Assembly: GCF_008905045.1 (NCBI RefSeq)
Contig: NZ_VWMY01000007.1
Span: 150,549-214,548, forward strand
Direction of reading: 5' to 3'
DNA: 64,000 nucleotides
From: Streptomyces albicerus
GTDB lineage: Bacteria > Actinomycetota > Actinomycetes > Streptomycetales > Streptomycetaceae
Positions within the stretch are counted from its first letter, which is position 1. Every line of letters begins with the position of its first letter. Position numbers and translations under genes: made by a program. Positions 56,905 to 64,000 of this stretch are shown one piece after another. The notes beneath the pieces were generated by a model, which was given only the letters and a program-made list of their open reading frames with translations, ran no database searches and had not been told where the DNA came from.

Positions 56905-57000
56905 GCGCCCCGTAAGGGGCGCGGGGCTGTGACATTTGCGGCTCCGCCGCGTGGGCGCGACCAGCCCCCACCGGCCCGCGCACGCGGCGGAGCCGCATAT
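56905..57000 (+). repeat. Dispersed palindromic element, copy 10, with inverted end
   Basis: GCGCCCC (56905-56911), GTAA, GGGGCGC (56916-56922), then GGGGCTGTGACATTTGCGGC-TCC-GCCGCG. At 56983-57000 CGCGGCGGAGCCGCATAT is the reverse complement of the same inner piece, so the element is closed by an inverted arm. Confidence 0.85.
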
Positions 57001-57033
57001 CGATACAGCATCACCGCGCTTCCAGCGGAGCGC

Positions 57034-57462
57034 TTAGTTCGGTGTGCGTGACTTGCGGAGCCAGAACATCGCTGTCACCGGGAGCAGTACCGGGATGAAG
57101 AGGTAGCCCATGCCGTAGTCCGACCAGACCGTGGCGTCGGGGAAGGCGGACGGGTCGGCGAGGGTCCAGGTGCCCACGGTCAGTACGCCCGTGAGTTCGG
57201 CGGCGCAGCACACCAGCGCCGCCTTGCGGGCCGTTTCACCGCCTCGGACGAGCGAGTACGTGATGAAGCCGTAGACGAGGCCGGCCACCGCGGACAGCGA
57301 GTAGGCGAGCGGCGCCTTGTCGAACTCCGTCGCGATCTGCACGGCGGAGCGTGACACGGCGCCGACGACCATCACGCCGTACACCCAGACCAGCAGCATG
57401 CCCGGACCGCCGATGAGCCGCGTCCGCCCGGGCTTCTCGACTTCCTCCGCGGGCTCCGCCAT
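57034..57462 (-). CDS. Small integral membrane protein (unknown)
   Basis: The 142-residue protein has an acidic start (MAEPAEEVEKPGR) and about four membrane helices, the first at about 20-38 (LLVWVYGVMVVGAVS), the last at about 118-135 (YLFIPVLLPVTAMFW). Two adjacent Cys (VCCAAEL). I do not recognise the family. GGGGAGG precedes ATG 57462. It starts 1 bp after the stop of the upstream gene, so it is in operon with it. Confidence 0.7.
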   Translation of the reverse strand: MAEPAEEVEKPGRTRLIGGPGMLLVWVYGVMVVGAVSRSAVQIATEFDKAPLAYSLSAVAGLVYGFITYSLVRGGETARKAALVCCAAELTGVLTVGTWTLADPSAFPDATVWSDYGMGYLFIPVLLPVTAMFWLRKSRTPN

Positions 57463-57463
57463 C

Positions 57464-57823
57464 TCAGCCTCCCCAGATGTCATAGAGCCGCACCTGGAGC
57501 ACGGCGAGCACCACACCGCCGGCCGCGACCGTGATCGAACCCCAGCGGGTGCGCTCGGCCAGCGACATGAAGCCCGCCGCGGGAATGCAGGCGAAGGCGC
57601 CGATCAGATAGGCCACGAAGATCGTCGTGCCCTGCTCCGGCTTCTCGCCGCGCGCCAGCTGAACGATGCCGACCACGAGCTGGACGAGGGCGAGCAGTGT
57701 CACCACGGCCATGCCGATGAAGTGCCAGTCCTTGGTCGGCTGGTCCCGGTAGGCGGCCCAGCCGCACCAGGCGGCGAGCGCGAGCGCGGCGACGGCTGTC
57801 GCGACCGTCAGGGCATCAAGCAT
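57464..57823 (-). CDS. Small integral membrane protein (unknown)
   Basis: The 119-residue protein has four membrane helices (about 5-22, 36-56, 70-85, 93-112), with the loop ARGEKPEQGTTIF between the second and third. I do not recognise the family. TAGGGT (57835-57830) ends 6 bases before ATG, which suggests a leaderless transcript. Paired with the following gene; the two may form a complex. Divergent from the HAD gene. Confidence 0.75.
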   Translation of the reverse strand: MLDALTVATAVAALALAAWCGWAAYRDQPTKDWHFIGMAVVTLLALVQLVVGIVQLARGEKPEQGTTIFVAYLIGAFACIPAAGFMSLAERTRWGSITVAAGGVVLAVLQVRLYDIWGG

Positions 57824-57829
57824 GACGCG

Positions 57830-57885
57830 ACCCTATTACGGGCCAAAAGACCCGATGCGATCGCCCCCGGGGTGCCCCGTAGGGT
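57830..57885. promoter_or_regulatory. Divergent TAGGGT -10 pair for leaderless messages
   Basis: On the minus strand TAGGGT at 57835-57830 lies 6 bases before ATG 57823. On the plus strand TAGGGT at 57880-57885 lies 7 bases before ATG 57893. Confidence 0.5.
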
Positions 57886-57892
57886 CGAGGGC

Positions 57893-58540
57893 ATGAAGAT
57901 CCAAGCCGATGCCCTGCTGTTCGACAACGACGGAACGCTCGTCTCATCCCTTGAGTCGGTGTACCGGTGCTGGACCAGGTGGGCCGAGGAGTACGGGATC
58001 ACCGCCGAGGAGTTCGCCCGGGTCGAGCTGCACGGCCGCCCCGCCGCCGAGATAGCCGCCGACCTGCTGCCCGCCGACCGGGTCCCTGAGGCTGTCGTAC
58101 GCATCGAGCAGCTGGAGGTCGAGGACGTCGCGGGCGGAGTTCACCTGCTGCCGGGGACGAAGGCGCTCCTCGACTCCCTGCCCGCCGACGGCTGGGCCGT
58201 CGTCACCTCCGCCACGCGGCGGCTGGCCGAGGCCCGCCTCGGCGAGGTGGGCATCCGCCCCAAGACCCTGATCGCCGCCGACGACATCACGCGCGGCAAG
58301 CCCGACCCCGAGCCGTTCCTGCTCGCCGCCCGCCGACTCGGCGTGGACCCGGCCCGCTGCGTCGTCTTCGAGGACGCCCCCGCCGGTCTGCAGGCGGGCC
58401 GCGCAGCCGGGATGACCACCGTGGCATTGACCACAACCCACCCGGCCGGCGAGTTGGACGCGGACGTCGTGGCCGAGGACCTCTCGGCCGTGTCGGCGCT
58501 GGTCACGGGCGCGGGACTGGAGATCTCCGTCAGGATCTGA
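57893..58540 (+). CDS. HAD-superfamily sugar-phosphate phosphatase-like protein
   Basis: The 215-residue protein shows motif I D-N-D-G-T-L-V (residues 11-17), motif II in WAVVTSATRRLAEARL, motif III Lys in TRGKPDPEPFLLAA, and motif IV in VFEDAPAGLQAGRAAGM. The capped fold and GRPAAEIAADLLPADRV resemble the YfbT/DOG phosphatases. It probably hydrolyses a small sugar phosphate. ATG 57893 lies after GAGGGC. Confidence 0.88.
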   Translation: MKIQADALLFDNDGTLVSSLESVYRCWTRWAEEYGITAEEFARVELHGRPAAEIAADLLPADRVPEAVVRIEQLEVEDVAGGVHLLPGTKALLDSLPADGWAVVTSATRRLAEARLGEVGIRPKTLIAADDITRGKPDPEPFLLAARRLGVDPARCVVFEDAPAGLQAGRAAGMTTVALTTTHPAGELDADVVAEDLSAVSALVTGAGLEISVRI

Positions 58541-58934
58541 GGCGTGTCCACCGCTGTCCGCGATGCGGACAGCGGTTCTGGGTCACGTCCGTACGTGTGA
58601 TTCACTTTTCTCATGACCACGACGAGCAGCCGCATCCTTGCGACCGAGGCGACCATGACGCCCGGTGCTCGCTGTATGTGTCGAATGTGCGCCTTCTAGA
58701 GGGCCCCTGCACCATCTGAGAGCCTCGCGCCCCGAAGCGAGACCGCTCACGTCTGCCCGTACGACCTTCTCGTACGCGACTGAGCCTGCCCCGCGCACGC
58801 AGTTCTGCCGAAGCCCGGAGTTCTCCGAGGCCCGGCTTTCATCGCCACCGCGAGAACCGTGCCGCGTTCCGACCGAATGCACCCGTGCCCGGCGCACACC
58901 CACGCCCTGCACTCGACAGTGACGGAAAACCCCA
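58541..58934 (+). other. 394-bp leader region of metNIQ
   Basis: It holds the leader peptide (58613-58699) and, after it, two hairpins: CTCGC-n8-GCGAG (58724-58741) and CGTACGA-CCTTC-TCGTACG (58758-58776). No T-run follows either, and no known riboswitch pattern was recognised. metN itself has only a weak ribosome site. Confidence 0.55.
58613..58699 (+). CDS. Cys/Met-rich leader peptide upstream of metN
   Basis: ATG 58613 starts a 28-residue frame (MTTTSSRI...) that ends ARCMCRMCAF, with three Cys and two Met in six residues at 21-26, then TAG. Short frames with C-terminal Cys clusters are known leaders of sulfur genes in actinobacteria; ribosomes stall on them when Cys is scarce. Here the Met codons would also let it sense methionine. 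It lies 236 bp before metN. It is too short for most gene finders. Confidence 0.7.
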   Translation: MTTTSSRILATEATMTPGARCMCRMCAF

Positions 58935-59969
58935 GTGATCACGACATCAGGCCTCACCAAGGTCTACCGTTCGCGCGGCCGTGAGGTCCTCGCCCTGGAC
59001 GGCGTCGATCTGCACGTCCGCGAAGGCGAGGTGTACGGCGTCATCGGACAGTCCGGCGCCGGCAAGTCCTCGCTCATCCGCTGCGTCAACCTCCTGGAGC
59101 GCCCCACCGCCGGCACCGTGACCGTCGCCGGACAGGACCTCACGGCCCTTGCCGGGCGCGGCCCGCGCGCCGGCCGGGAGCTGCGGAAGGCACGCAGCCA
59201 CATCGGCATGGTCTTCCAGCACTTCAACCTGCTGTCCTCGCGGACCGTCCAGGACAACGTCGAGCTGCCGCTGGAAATCCTTGGCACGTCAGGGAAGGAA
59301 CGTTCCCGCAAGGCCCTCGGACTGCTTGACCTCGTCGGCCTCTCCGACAAGGCCAAGGCCTACCCGGCCCAGCTCTCCGGCGGCCAGAAGCAGCGCGTCG
59401 GCATCGCCCGCGCCCTGGCCGGCGACCCCAAGGTGCTCCTCTCCGACGAGGCCACCAGCGCCCTCGACCCCGAGACCACCCGCTCCATCCTCCAACTGCT
59501 GCGCGACCTGAACCGGCAACTGGGCCTGACCGTCCTGCTCATCACGCACGAGATGGACGTCGTCAAGACCATCTGCGACTCGGCCGCCCTCATGGAGAAG
59601 GGGCAGATCGTCGAGTCCGGCACCGTCAGCGAACTGCTCGCCACACCCGGCTCCGAGCTGGCCGCCGCGCTCTTCCCGGTGAGCGGCGACGCCTCCGCCG
59701 ACGACCGCACGGTCATCGACGTCACCTTCCACGGCGACTCCGCGACCCAGCCCGTCATCTCGCAGCTCTCGCGCACGTACAACATCGACATCTCGATCCT
59801 CGGCGCCGCGATGGACACCGTCGGCGGCAAGCAGGTCGGCCGGATGCGCATCGAACTGCCCGGCCGCTACGAGGAGAACGTCGTGCCCATCGGCTTCCTG
59901 CGCGAGCAGGGACTGCAGATCGATGTCCTGGGCCAGGAGCCCCTGCTGGTGAAGGAAGGTGCCAAGTGA
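58935..59969 (+). CDS. metN: Methionine ABC importer ATP-binding protein
   Basis: The 344-residue protein has Walker A G-Q-S-G-A-G-K-S at 38-45, the signature LSGGQKQRVGIARALA, and Walker B in VLLSDEATSALDP. The C-terminal ACT-like NIL domain (about 265-340) binds methionine for feedback inhibition. GTG start with weak ribosome site. It overlaps metI (GTGA). Cys as well as Met could be imported; the leader peptide supports a sulfur amino acid role. Confidence 0.95.
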   Translation: MITTSGLTKVYRSRGREVLALDGVDLHVREGEVYGVIGQSGAGKSSLIRCVNLLERPTAGTVTVAGQDLTALAGRGPRAGRELRKARSHIGMVFQHFNLLSSRTVQDNVELPLEILGTSGKERSRKALGLLDLVGLSDKAKAYPAQLSGGQKQRVGIARALAGDPKVLLSDEATSALDPETTRSILQLLRDLNRQLGLTVLLITHEMDVVKTICDSAALMEKGQIVESGTVSELLATPGSELAAALFPVSGDASADDRTVIDVTFHGDSATQPVISQLSRTYNIDISILGAAMDTVGGKQVGRMRIELPGRYEENVVPIGFLREQGLQIDVLGQEPLLVKEGAK

Positions 59970-60691
59970 CCTGGTCCGAAATGCAGCCCCTGCTGGAGCA
60001 GGCCTGTTGGGACACCCTCTACATGGTCGGCTGGTCCACGGTCATCGCCATCGTCGGCGGTCTGCCGCTGGGCGTCCTGCTGGTCCTCACGGACAAGGGC
60101 GGCCTGCTGCAGAACACCGTGCTGAACAAGGTCATCGGGCAGGTCGTGAACGTCGCCCGCTCGATGCCCTTCATCATCCTGATGGTCGCGCTGATGGGCT
60201 TCACCCGCTCGATCACCGGCACCACCATCGGCCGCGAGGCCGCCATCGTGCCGCTCGCGATCGGCGCGATCCCCTTCTTCGCGCGCCTCGTCGAGACAGC
60301 TGTCCGCGAAGTGGACGGCGGGCTCGTCGAGGCCGTGCAGTCGATGGGCGGCAACACCTGGACCGTCGTCCGCAAGGTGCTCGTCCCCGAGTCGCTGCCG
60401 TCGCTGATCTCCAGCACCACCACGACGATCGTCGCGCTCATCGGCTACTCCGCGATGGCCGGCACCGTCGGCGCCGGCGGCCTCGGCGACATCGCCATCC
60501 GCTACGGCTACCAGCGCTTCGAGACCGAACTGATGTGGATCACCGTGGGCATCCTCGCCGTGGTCATCTCCGTCATCCAGTTCATCGGCGACTACGCCGC
60601 GCGCGGGCTGCACCGCCGCGGCGGCCAGTCCGGCGCCGCCCCGCGGCTGAGGCTGCTGAAGGCCGCCACCGCGACCAGCAAGACCGTCTGA
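59966..60691 (+). CDS. metI: Methionine ABC importer permease
   Basis: The 241-residue protein has five membrane helices and the coupling motif EAVQSMGGNTWTVVRKVLVPESLP, typical of MetI-type permeases. A 20-residue tail beyond the usual end (ARGLHRRGGQSGAAPRLRLL) is basic. GTG start, coupled to metN. The metQ gene follows after an 80-bp gap with a tandem repeat. Confidence 0.94.
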   Translation: MTWSEMQPLLEQACWDTLYMVGWSTVIAIVGGLPLGVLLVLTDKGGLLQNTVLNKVIGQVVNVARSMPFIILMVALMGFTRSITGTTIGREAAIVPLAIGAIPFFARLVETAVREVDGGLVEAVQSMGGNTWTVVRKVLVPESLPSLISSTTTTIVALIGYSAMAGTVGAGGLGDIAIRYGYQRFETELMWITVGILAVVISVIQFIGDYAARGLHRRGGQSGAAPRLRLLKAATATSKTV

Positions 60692-60697
60692 CACCGC

Positions 60698-60735
60698 AGT
60701 TCTCCCCGCACACCCCAGTTCTCCCCGCACACCCC
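60698..60735 (+). repeat. 19-bp direct repeat between metI and metQ
   Basis: AGTTCTCCCCGCACACCCC at 60698-60716 and again at 60717-60735, identical. It occupies half of the gap before metQ. Confidence 0.9.
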
Positions 60736-60771
60736 CGCGGGGTCGCACCACCCATAGGAAAGGCACTTTTC

Positions 60772-61605
60772 GTGCGTAACACCGCCAAGATCACCACCGC
60801 CGCCCTCGCCGCCGGAGCCCTCACCCTGGGACTCACCGCCTGCGGCTCGGAGGAGGCCTCCGGCTCCGGCTCCGACGCGAGCGGACCGCTGATCGTCGCC
60901 GCCAGCCCGGTCCCGCACGCCGAGATCCTCACCTACGTCAAGGACAACCTGGCGAAGGACGCGGGCCTCGACCTGGACGTCAGGGAGTTCACCGACTACG
61001 TCACGCCGAACACGGCGGCCGAGGACGGGTCCGTGACCGCCAACTACTTCCAGAACCAGCCGTACCTCGACGACTTCAACAAGAAGAACGGCACCCACAT
61101 CGTGCCCGTCGTCACGGTGCACCTGGAGCCGCTCGGCCTCTACTCCAACAAGGTCGACAAGGCCGACGAGCTGAAGAGCGGCGCGACGGTCGCCGTCCCG
61201 AACGACACGGTCAACGAGGCACGGGCCCTCAAGCTGCTCGCCGCCAACGGGATCATCACGCTCAAGGACGGCGCGGGCAACGACGCGACCCCCAAGGACA
61301 TCGCGAAGAACCCGAAGAACCTCAAGTTCAAGGAACTGGAGGCGGCCCAGACCCCGCGCTCCCTCGACGACGTCGACGCAGCGGTGATCAACGGCAACTA
61401 CGCCATCGAGTCCGACCTCGAGCCCGCGGAGGACGCCCTCGTCCTGGAGTCCGCCAAGAACAATCCGTACGGCAACTTCCTCGCCGTCAAGGCGGGCAAC
61501 GAGGACGACCCGCGCGTCAAGAAGCTCGCCGAGCTCCTGACCTCCGCCGAGGTCAAGAAGTTCATCGACGACAAGTACGCCGGCTCCGTCGTCGCGTCGT
61601 TCTGA
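60772..61605 (+). CDS. metQ: Methionine ABC importer substrate-binding lipoprotein
   Basis: The 277-residue lipoprotein has a lipobox LTLGLTAC-GS (Cys near 25). The NlpA/MetQ fold shows VPHAEILTYVKDNLAKDAGL, DYVTPNTAAEDGSVTANYFQNQPYLDDFN, and VPNDTVNEARALKLL. It binds methionine and passes it to MetNI. GTG 60772 follows AGGAAAGG. A broken copy of its last 21 codons lies directly downstream. Confidence 0.94.
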   Translation: MRNTAKITTAALAAGALTLGLTACGSEEASGSGSDASGPLIVAASPVPHAEILTYVKDNLAKDAGLDLDVREFTDYVTPNTAAEDGSVTANYFQNQPYLDDFNKKNGTHIVPVVTVHLEPLGLYSNKVDKADELKSGATVAVPNDTVNEARALKLLAANGIITLKDGAGNDATPKDIAKNPKNLKFKELEAAQTPRSLDDVDAAVINGNYAIESDLEPAEDALVLESAKNNPYGNFLAVKAGNEDDPRVKKLAELLTSAEVKKFIDDKYAGSVVASF

Positions 61606-61612
61606 CCGCTGC

Positions 61613-61678
61613 GCCGAGGTGACGAAGTTCATCGAGGGCAAGTACCAGGGATCGGTCCTGCCGGTCACCTCCGGCTGA
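61613..61678 (+). pseudogene. Remnant of a second metQ C-terminus
   Basis: Seven bases after the metQ stop a short frame reads AEVTKFIEGKYQGSVLPVTSG and stops at TGA 61676-61678. metQ itself ends AEVKKFIDDKYAGSVVASF. Thirteen of the first 16 residues agree or are similar, so this is the tail of another MetQ gene, left by tandem duplication and deletion or by recombination. No start codon remains. Confidence 0.8.
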
Positions 61679-61689
61679 CGCCGTTTCAG

Positions 61690-61739
61690 CTGCACTCACG
61701 GTGTCGACTCATCGACAAGGAGTCGACTCCGTGGTGCAG
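61690..61739 (+). terminator. Long inverted repeat after metNIQ
   Basis: CTGCACTCACGGTGTCGACT-C (61690-61710) pairs with GAGTCGACTCCGTGGTGCAG (61720-61739), with one bulge and one mismatch, around the loop ATCGACAAG. It is a strong 20-bp stem without T-run. It ends the metNIQ transcript. Confidence 0.75.
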
Positions 61740-61810
61740 TTCGGTGCTTACATGCTGCATGCTGGGCAGTTCAGCAGGCCCGACGGTCCCTGATGGTTAC
61801 GGAGCGGCGC

Positions 61811-62449
61811 ATGACGAACACCTTCCCCGACATCTCCCTGAGCACGGAGCGGTTGGTGCTGCGCCCTCTCGAGGACGAGGATGTTTCCGCCCTGACGGAG
61901 ATGATGAACGACGAGCAGGTGGTGGCCTGGACGTCCGTGCCGCAGCCCTTCACCGAGGACGCCGCCCGCACCTGGATCACCGAGTACGCGCCTGCCGAGC
62001 GCACCTCGGGCCGCGGACTCGACCTCGCCGTCACCGAGTTCCTCACCCAGCGCCTGGTCGGCGTCATCCAGCTGAGCGGGACGAATTGGCATGTCCGCTC
62101 CAGCGAACTCTCGTACATCATCGCCCCCTGGGCGCGCGGCGAGGGCTACGCGTCCGAGGCGGCCCTCGCGACCGCCCAATGGCTCTTCCGCGACCAGAAG
62201 TTGGAGCGCCTGGAACTGCGCACCGCCGCCGACAACACCGCCTCGCAGCAGGTCGCCCAGAAGATCGGCTGCATCAGCGAGGGCGTCCTGCGCAACGCCT
62301 GTATAGCGCGGACCCGTACCGAGGACGGGGGCTGGGCCGACCTGCGCACCGACTTCATCGTGTGGAGCCTGCTCCCCGAGGACATCGAGGGCGTCGCCGA
62401 GCAGCTCGCCGACAGCGGTGGTTTCACGTCGTACTCCGACTGGAACTGA
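61811..62449 (+). CDS. RimJ/RimL-type GNAT acetyltransferase
   Basis: The 212-residue protein has the pattern of ribosomal-protein acetyltransferases: STERLVLRPLEDEDVSALTEMM, YIIAPWARGEGYASEAALATAQWLF, and ELRTAADNTASQQVAQKIGC. Substrates in this family also include aminoglycosides and small amines. ATG 61811 follows ACGGAG; the frame extends to 61793. Confidence 0.88.
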   Translation: MTNTFPDISLSTERLVLRPLEDEDVSALTEMMNDEQVVAWTSVPQPFTEDAARTWITEYAPAERTSGRGLDLAVTEFLTQRLVGVIQLSGTNWHVRSSELSYIIAPWARGEGYASEAALATAQWLFRDQKLERLELRTAADNTASQQVAQKIGCISEGVLRNACIARTRTEDGGWADLRTDFIVWSLLPEDIEGVAEQLADSGGFTSYSDWN

Positions 62450-62579
62450 ACGGGAGGCGGCCGCAGACCCGCGCCCGCACCACCGGACGTCACGAGGTAC
62501 GCTCACGGGGCTCCGCATGCCTGCCTGGCGGCCGCATGCCCACCTGACGACCTGCGAAGACTCCAGGAGACTGACGACG

Positions 62580-63791
62580 ATGGCCGACCGGGTCACGGTG
62601 ATCGGCTGGGACGGCTCGCCGCTGACCGACGCGGCGCGCTCGGCTCTCGGCGCCGCCACGCTCGTGGCCGGCGCGGGTCATCACCTGGTGCTCCCCGAGG
62701 TGCCCGCGGCCGCCGAGCGCATCCGGCTCGGCAGTGTCGCACTCGCCGCCCGCCGCATCGCCGCCCACCGCGGCACGGCGGTGGTCCTCGCCGACGGCGA
62801 CCCGGGCTTCTTCGGGGTCGTACGCACCCTGCGCGCCCCCGAGTTCGGCCTGGAGGTCGAGGTCGTCCCCGCGGTCTCGTCCGTGGCCGCCGCCTTCGCG
62901 CGCGCCGGTATGCCCTGGGATGACGCGCAGGTGGTCGTCGCACACCGGCGCACCCTGCGACGCGCGGTGAATGTGTGCCGCGCCCACACCAAGGTCGCCG
63001 TTCTCACCTCTCCCGGCGCCGGTCCCGCCGAGCTGGGCCTGCTCCTCGACGGAGTCCACCGCACGTTCGTCATCTGCGAGGAACTCGGCACCGAGCGCGA
63101 GCGGGTCACGGTGCTCACCTCCGACAAGGTCGCCGACCACACCTGGCGCGACCCGAACGTCGTCATCGTCATGGGTGGCCCCGTCGCCTCCTCCGAGGGC
63201 GGCGGCTGGATCGCCGGACGCGACCCGGGCACCGGCCCGCGCGGCTGGGCCCTGCCCGACGACGTGTACGGGGGCGAGCTCGGCGAGGGCGAGACCGAGG
63301 TGCTGCGCGCCGCCCAACTTGCCCGCCTGGGACCGCGCGTCGGGGACCTCGTGTGGGACATCGGCTCCGGCAGCGGCGCCTTCGCCACGGAGGCCGCGCG
63401 CTGCGGCGCCGCCGTCATCGCCGTCGACCGGGACCCGAACGCCTGCGCCCGCACCATGGCCACCGCCCGCCGCTTCGGCGTACAGCTCCAGATCACCCAC
63501 GGCACCGCGCCGTACATCCTGGAGAACCTGCCCGAACCGGACGTCGTACGCGTCGGAGGCGGCGGAGTCGCGGTGGTGTCCGCGGTGGCCGACCGGCGCC
63601 CCCAGCGGATCGTCACGCACGCCGCGACACGCGACGCCGCCGAACTCATCGGCAGGGACCTGACGGAGCACGGCTACCAGGTCGAGTGCGCCCTTCTGCA
63701 GTCCGTTGAACTGGACACCCGCGCCTGGACGGAGAAGGAGCGGAGCGTCGCGTTCCTGCTCGCCGGGGTACTGCCCGACCGCGCCCTGTGA
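62580..63791 (+). CDS. cobL: Precorrin-6Y C5,15-methyltransferase (CbiE-CbiT fusion)
   Basis: The 403-residue protein fuses CbiE (about 1-205; VTVIGWDGSPLTDAARSALGAATLVAGAGHHL, with LADGDPGFFG) to CbiT (about 225-403; GETEVLRAAQLARLGPRVGD, DIGSGSGAFATEAARCG). It methylates C5 and C15 and decarboxylates during vitamin B12 corrin synthesis. ATG 62580 follows CAGGAG. The other cob genes are not in this window. Confidence 0.92.
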   Translation: MADRVTVIGWDGSPLTDAARSALGAATLVAGAGHHLVLPEVPAAAERIRLGSVALAARRIAAHRGTAVVLADGDPGFFGVVRTLRAPEFGLEVEVVPAVSSVAAAFARAGMPWDDAQVVVAHRRTLRRAVNVCRAHTKVAVLTSPGAGPAELGLLLDGVHRTFVICEELGTERERVTVLTSDKVADHTWRDPNVVIVMGGPVASSEGGGWIAGRDPGTGPRGWALPDDVYGGELGEGETEVLRAAQLARLGPRVGDLVWDIGSGSGAFATEAARCGAAVIAVDRDPNACARTMATARRFGVQLQITHGTAPYILENLPEPDVVRVGGGGVAVVSAVADRRPQRIVTHAATRDAAELIGRDLTEHGYQVECALLQSVELDTRAWTEKERSVAFLLAGVLPDRAL

Positions 63792-63930
63792 TCCTGTAGT
63801 CGTACCGCGCGCGGTAGGCTGGCCGATCGTTGTACTGCTCTCGGGTTGTCCGGTATTTCACCGGTCAATGTCCGGAAAACACACCAGTTTTGGGGTGCGT
63901 GTGGTACGGCAGAACCGGAGGACGCGCAAC

Positions 63931-64000
63931 GTGGCGCAGTCCACAGCGGGCCGTGGCGGATCACCCTGTCGCGGTGGCGGACCGACCGCGACAATGCCTG
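63931..64000 (+). CDS. Start of an unidentified gene (partial)
   Basis: GTG 63931 has GGAGG (63918-63922) 8 bases upstream and opens a frame MAQSTAGRGGSPC... that runs to the window end (23 residues). A TAGGCT -10 candidate lies at about 63813. The visible part is Gly/Arg-rich with no recognisable domain. Confidence 0.5.
   Translation, partial: MAQSTAGRGGSPCRGGGPTATMP

Larger units (their letters stand above)
56721..57033 (+). other. 313-bp intergenic region with several repeats
   Basis: It holds two dispersed palindromic elements (56776-56816 and 56905-56966), a 26-bp tandem duplication between them (56822-56873), and an inverted copy of the ATATGCGGCTCCGCCGCG piece at 56983-57000. No gene. 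It separates the convergent GNAT and membrane-protein genes. Confidence 0.7.

Noticed and set aside
58541..58934. A SAM riboswitch before metN
   Set aside because: I found no SAM-I or SAM-IV core pattern; the Cys/Met leader peptide explains the region better.

Overview
The window is a GC-rich chromosomal segment of a Streptomyces. The evidence is the codon usage, the frequent GTG/TTG starts, a likely leaderless -10/ATG layout at several genes, NsdA-type and SpoIIE-type regulators, rare TTA codons in two regulatory or accessory genes, and the gene order infC-rpmI-rplT ... pheST ... argCJBDR. It is mostly core chromosome; no prophage, integrase, insertion sequence, CRISPR array, rRNA or tRNA was recognised.

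Layout. 0-2.7 kb: the end of a membrane protein, a secreted beta-lactamase-fold protein, an SseB-family protein and a DUF1844 protein. 3-10.7 kb: the translation block, with infC (probable AUC start), rpmI, rplT, a SpoU-type RNA methyltransferase, a PAS histidine kinase, pheS and pheT. 10.9-17.8 kb: signalling genes, namely a SpoIIE-type phosphatase, an NsdA-type TPR regulator, a NUDIX hydrolase, small membrane proteins and a NarL/DesK-type two-component pair. 17.9-29.2 kb: metabolic and accessory genes, namely a 3-hydroxyacyl-CoA dehydrogenase, a Tat-exported GHL10 hydrolase, an EamA exporter divergent from a MocR regulator, a GNAT enzyme, a degenerate histidine phosphatase, a secreted GH51 arabinofuranosidase, and a cysteine desulfurase divergent from a CGNR regulator.

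29.5-34.4 kb: the argCJBDR operon behind a promoter overlapped by an ARG box. 34.5-37.6 kb (minus strand): a three-gene flavin electron-transfer module made of a ferric-reductase-like membrane oxidoreductase, a protein with two FMN-binding domains and the ApbE flavin transferase. 37.7-40 kb: an L,D-transpeptidase, a PNPOx-family protein and a secreted protein built of two almost identical halves. 40.2-42.9 kb: argG and argH, completing arginine synthesis from ornithine via carbamoyl-ornithine. 43.1-46.3 kb: an aldo/keto reductase and a TetR-MFS efflux operon. 46.5-52.9 kb: a chain of an exported small protein, MoxR ATPase, DUF58, VWA, a membrane-anchored HtrA-like protease and an OmpR-type two-component system. 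53-58.5 kb: lipid acyltransferase, glycerophosphodiesterase, sigma factor, GNAT, small membrane proteins and a HAD phosphatase. 58.6-61.7 kb: metNIQ behind a Cys/Met-rich leader peptide. 61.8 kb to the end: GNAT, CbiE/CbiT cobalamin methyltransferase and the start of another gene.

Two things recur across the window. A family of palindromic intergenic elements (GCGCCCC-loop-GGGGCGC followed by GGGGAACTGCGCGACCAGCCAC or GGGGCTGTGACATATGCGGC) sits at the 3' ends of about ten genes and looks like a dispersed terminator or repeat. Short tandem duplications of 19-31 bp sit at several gene edges.
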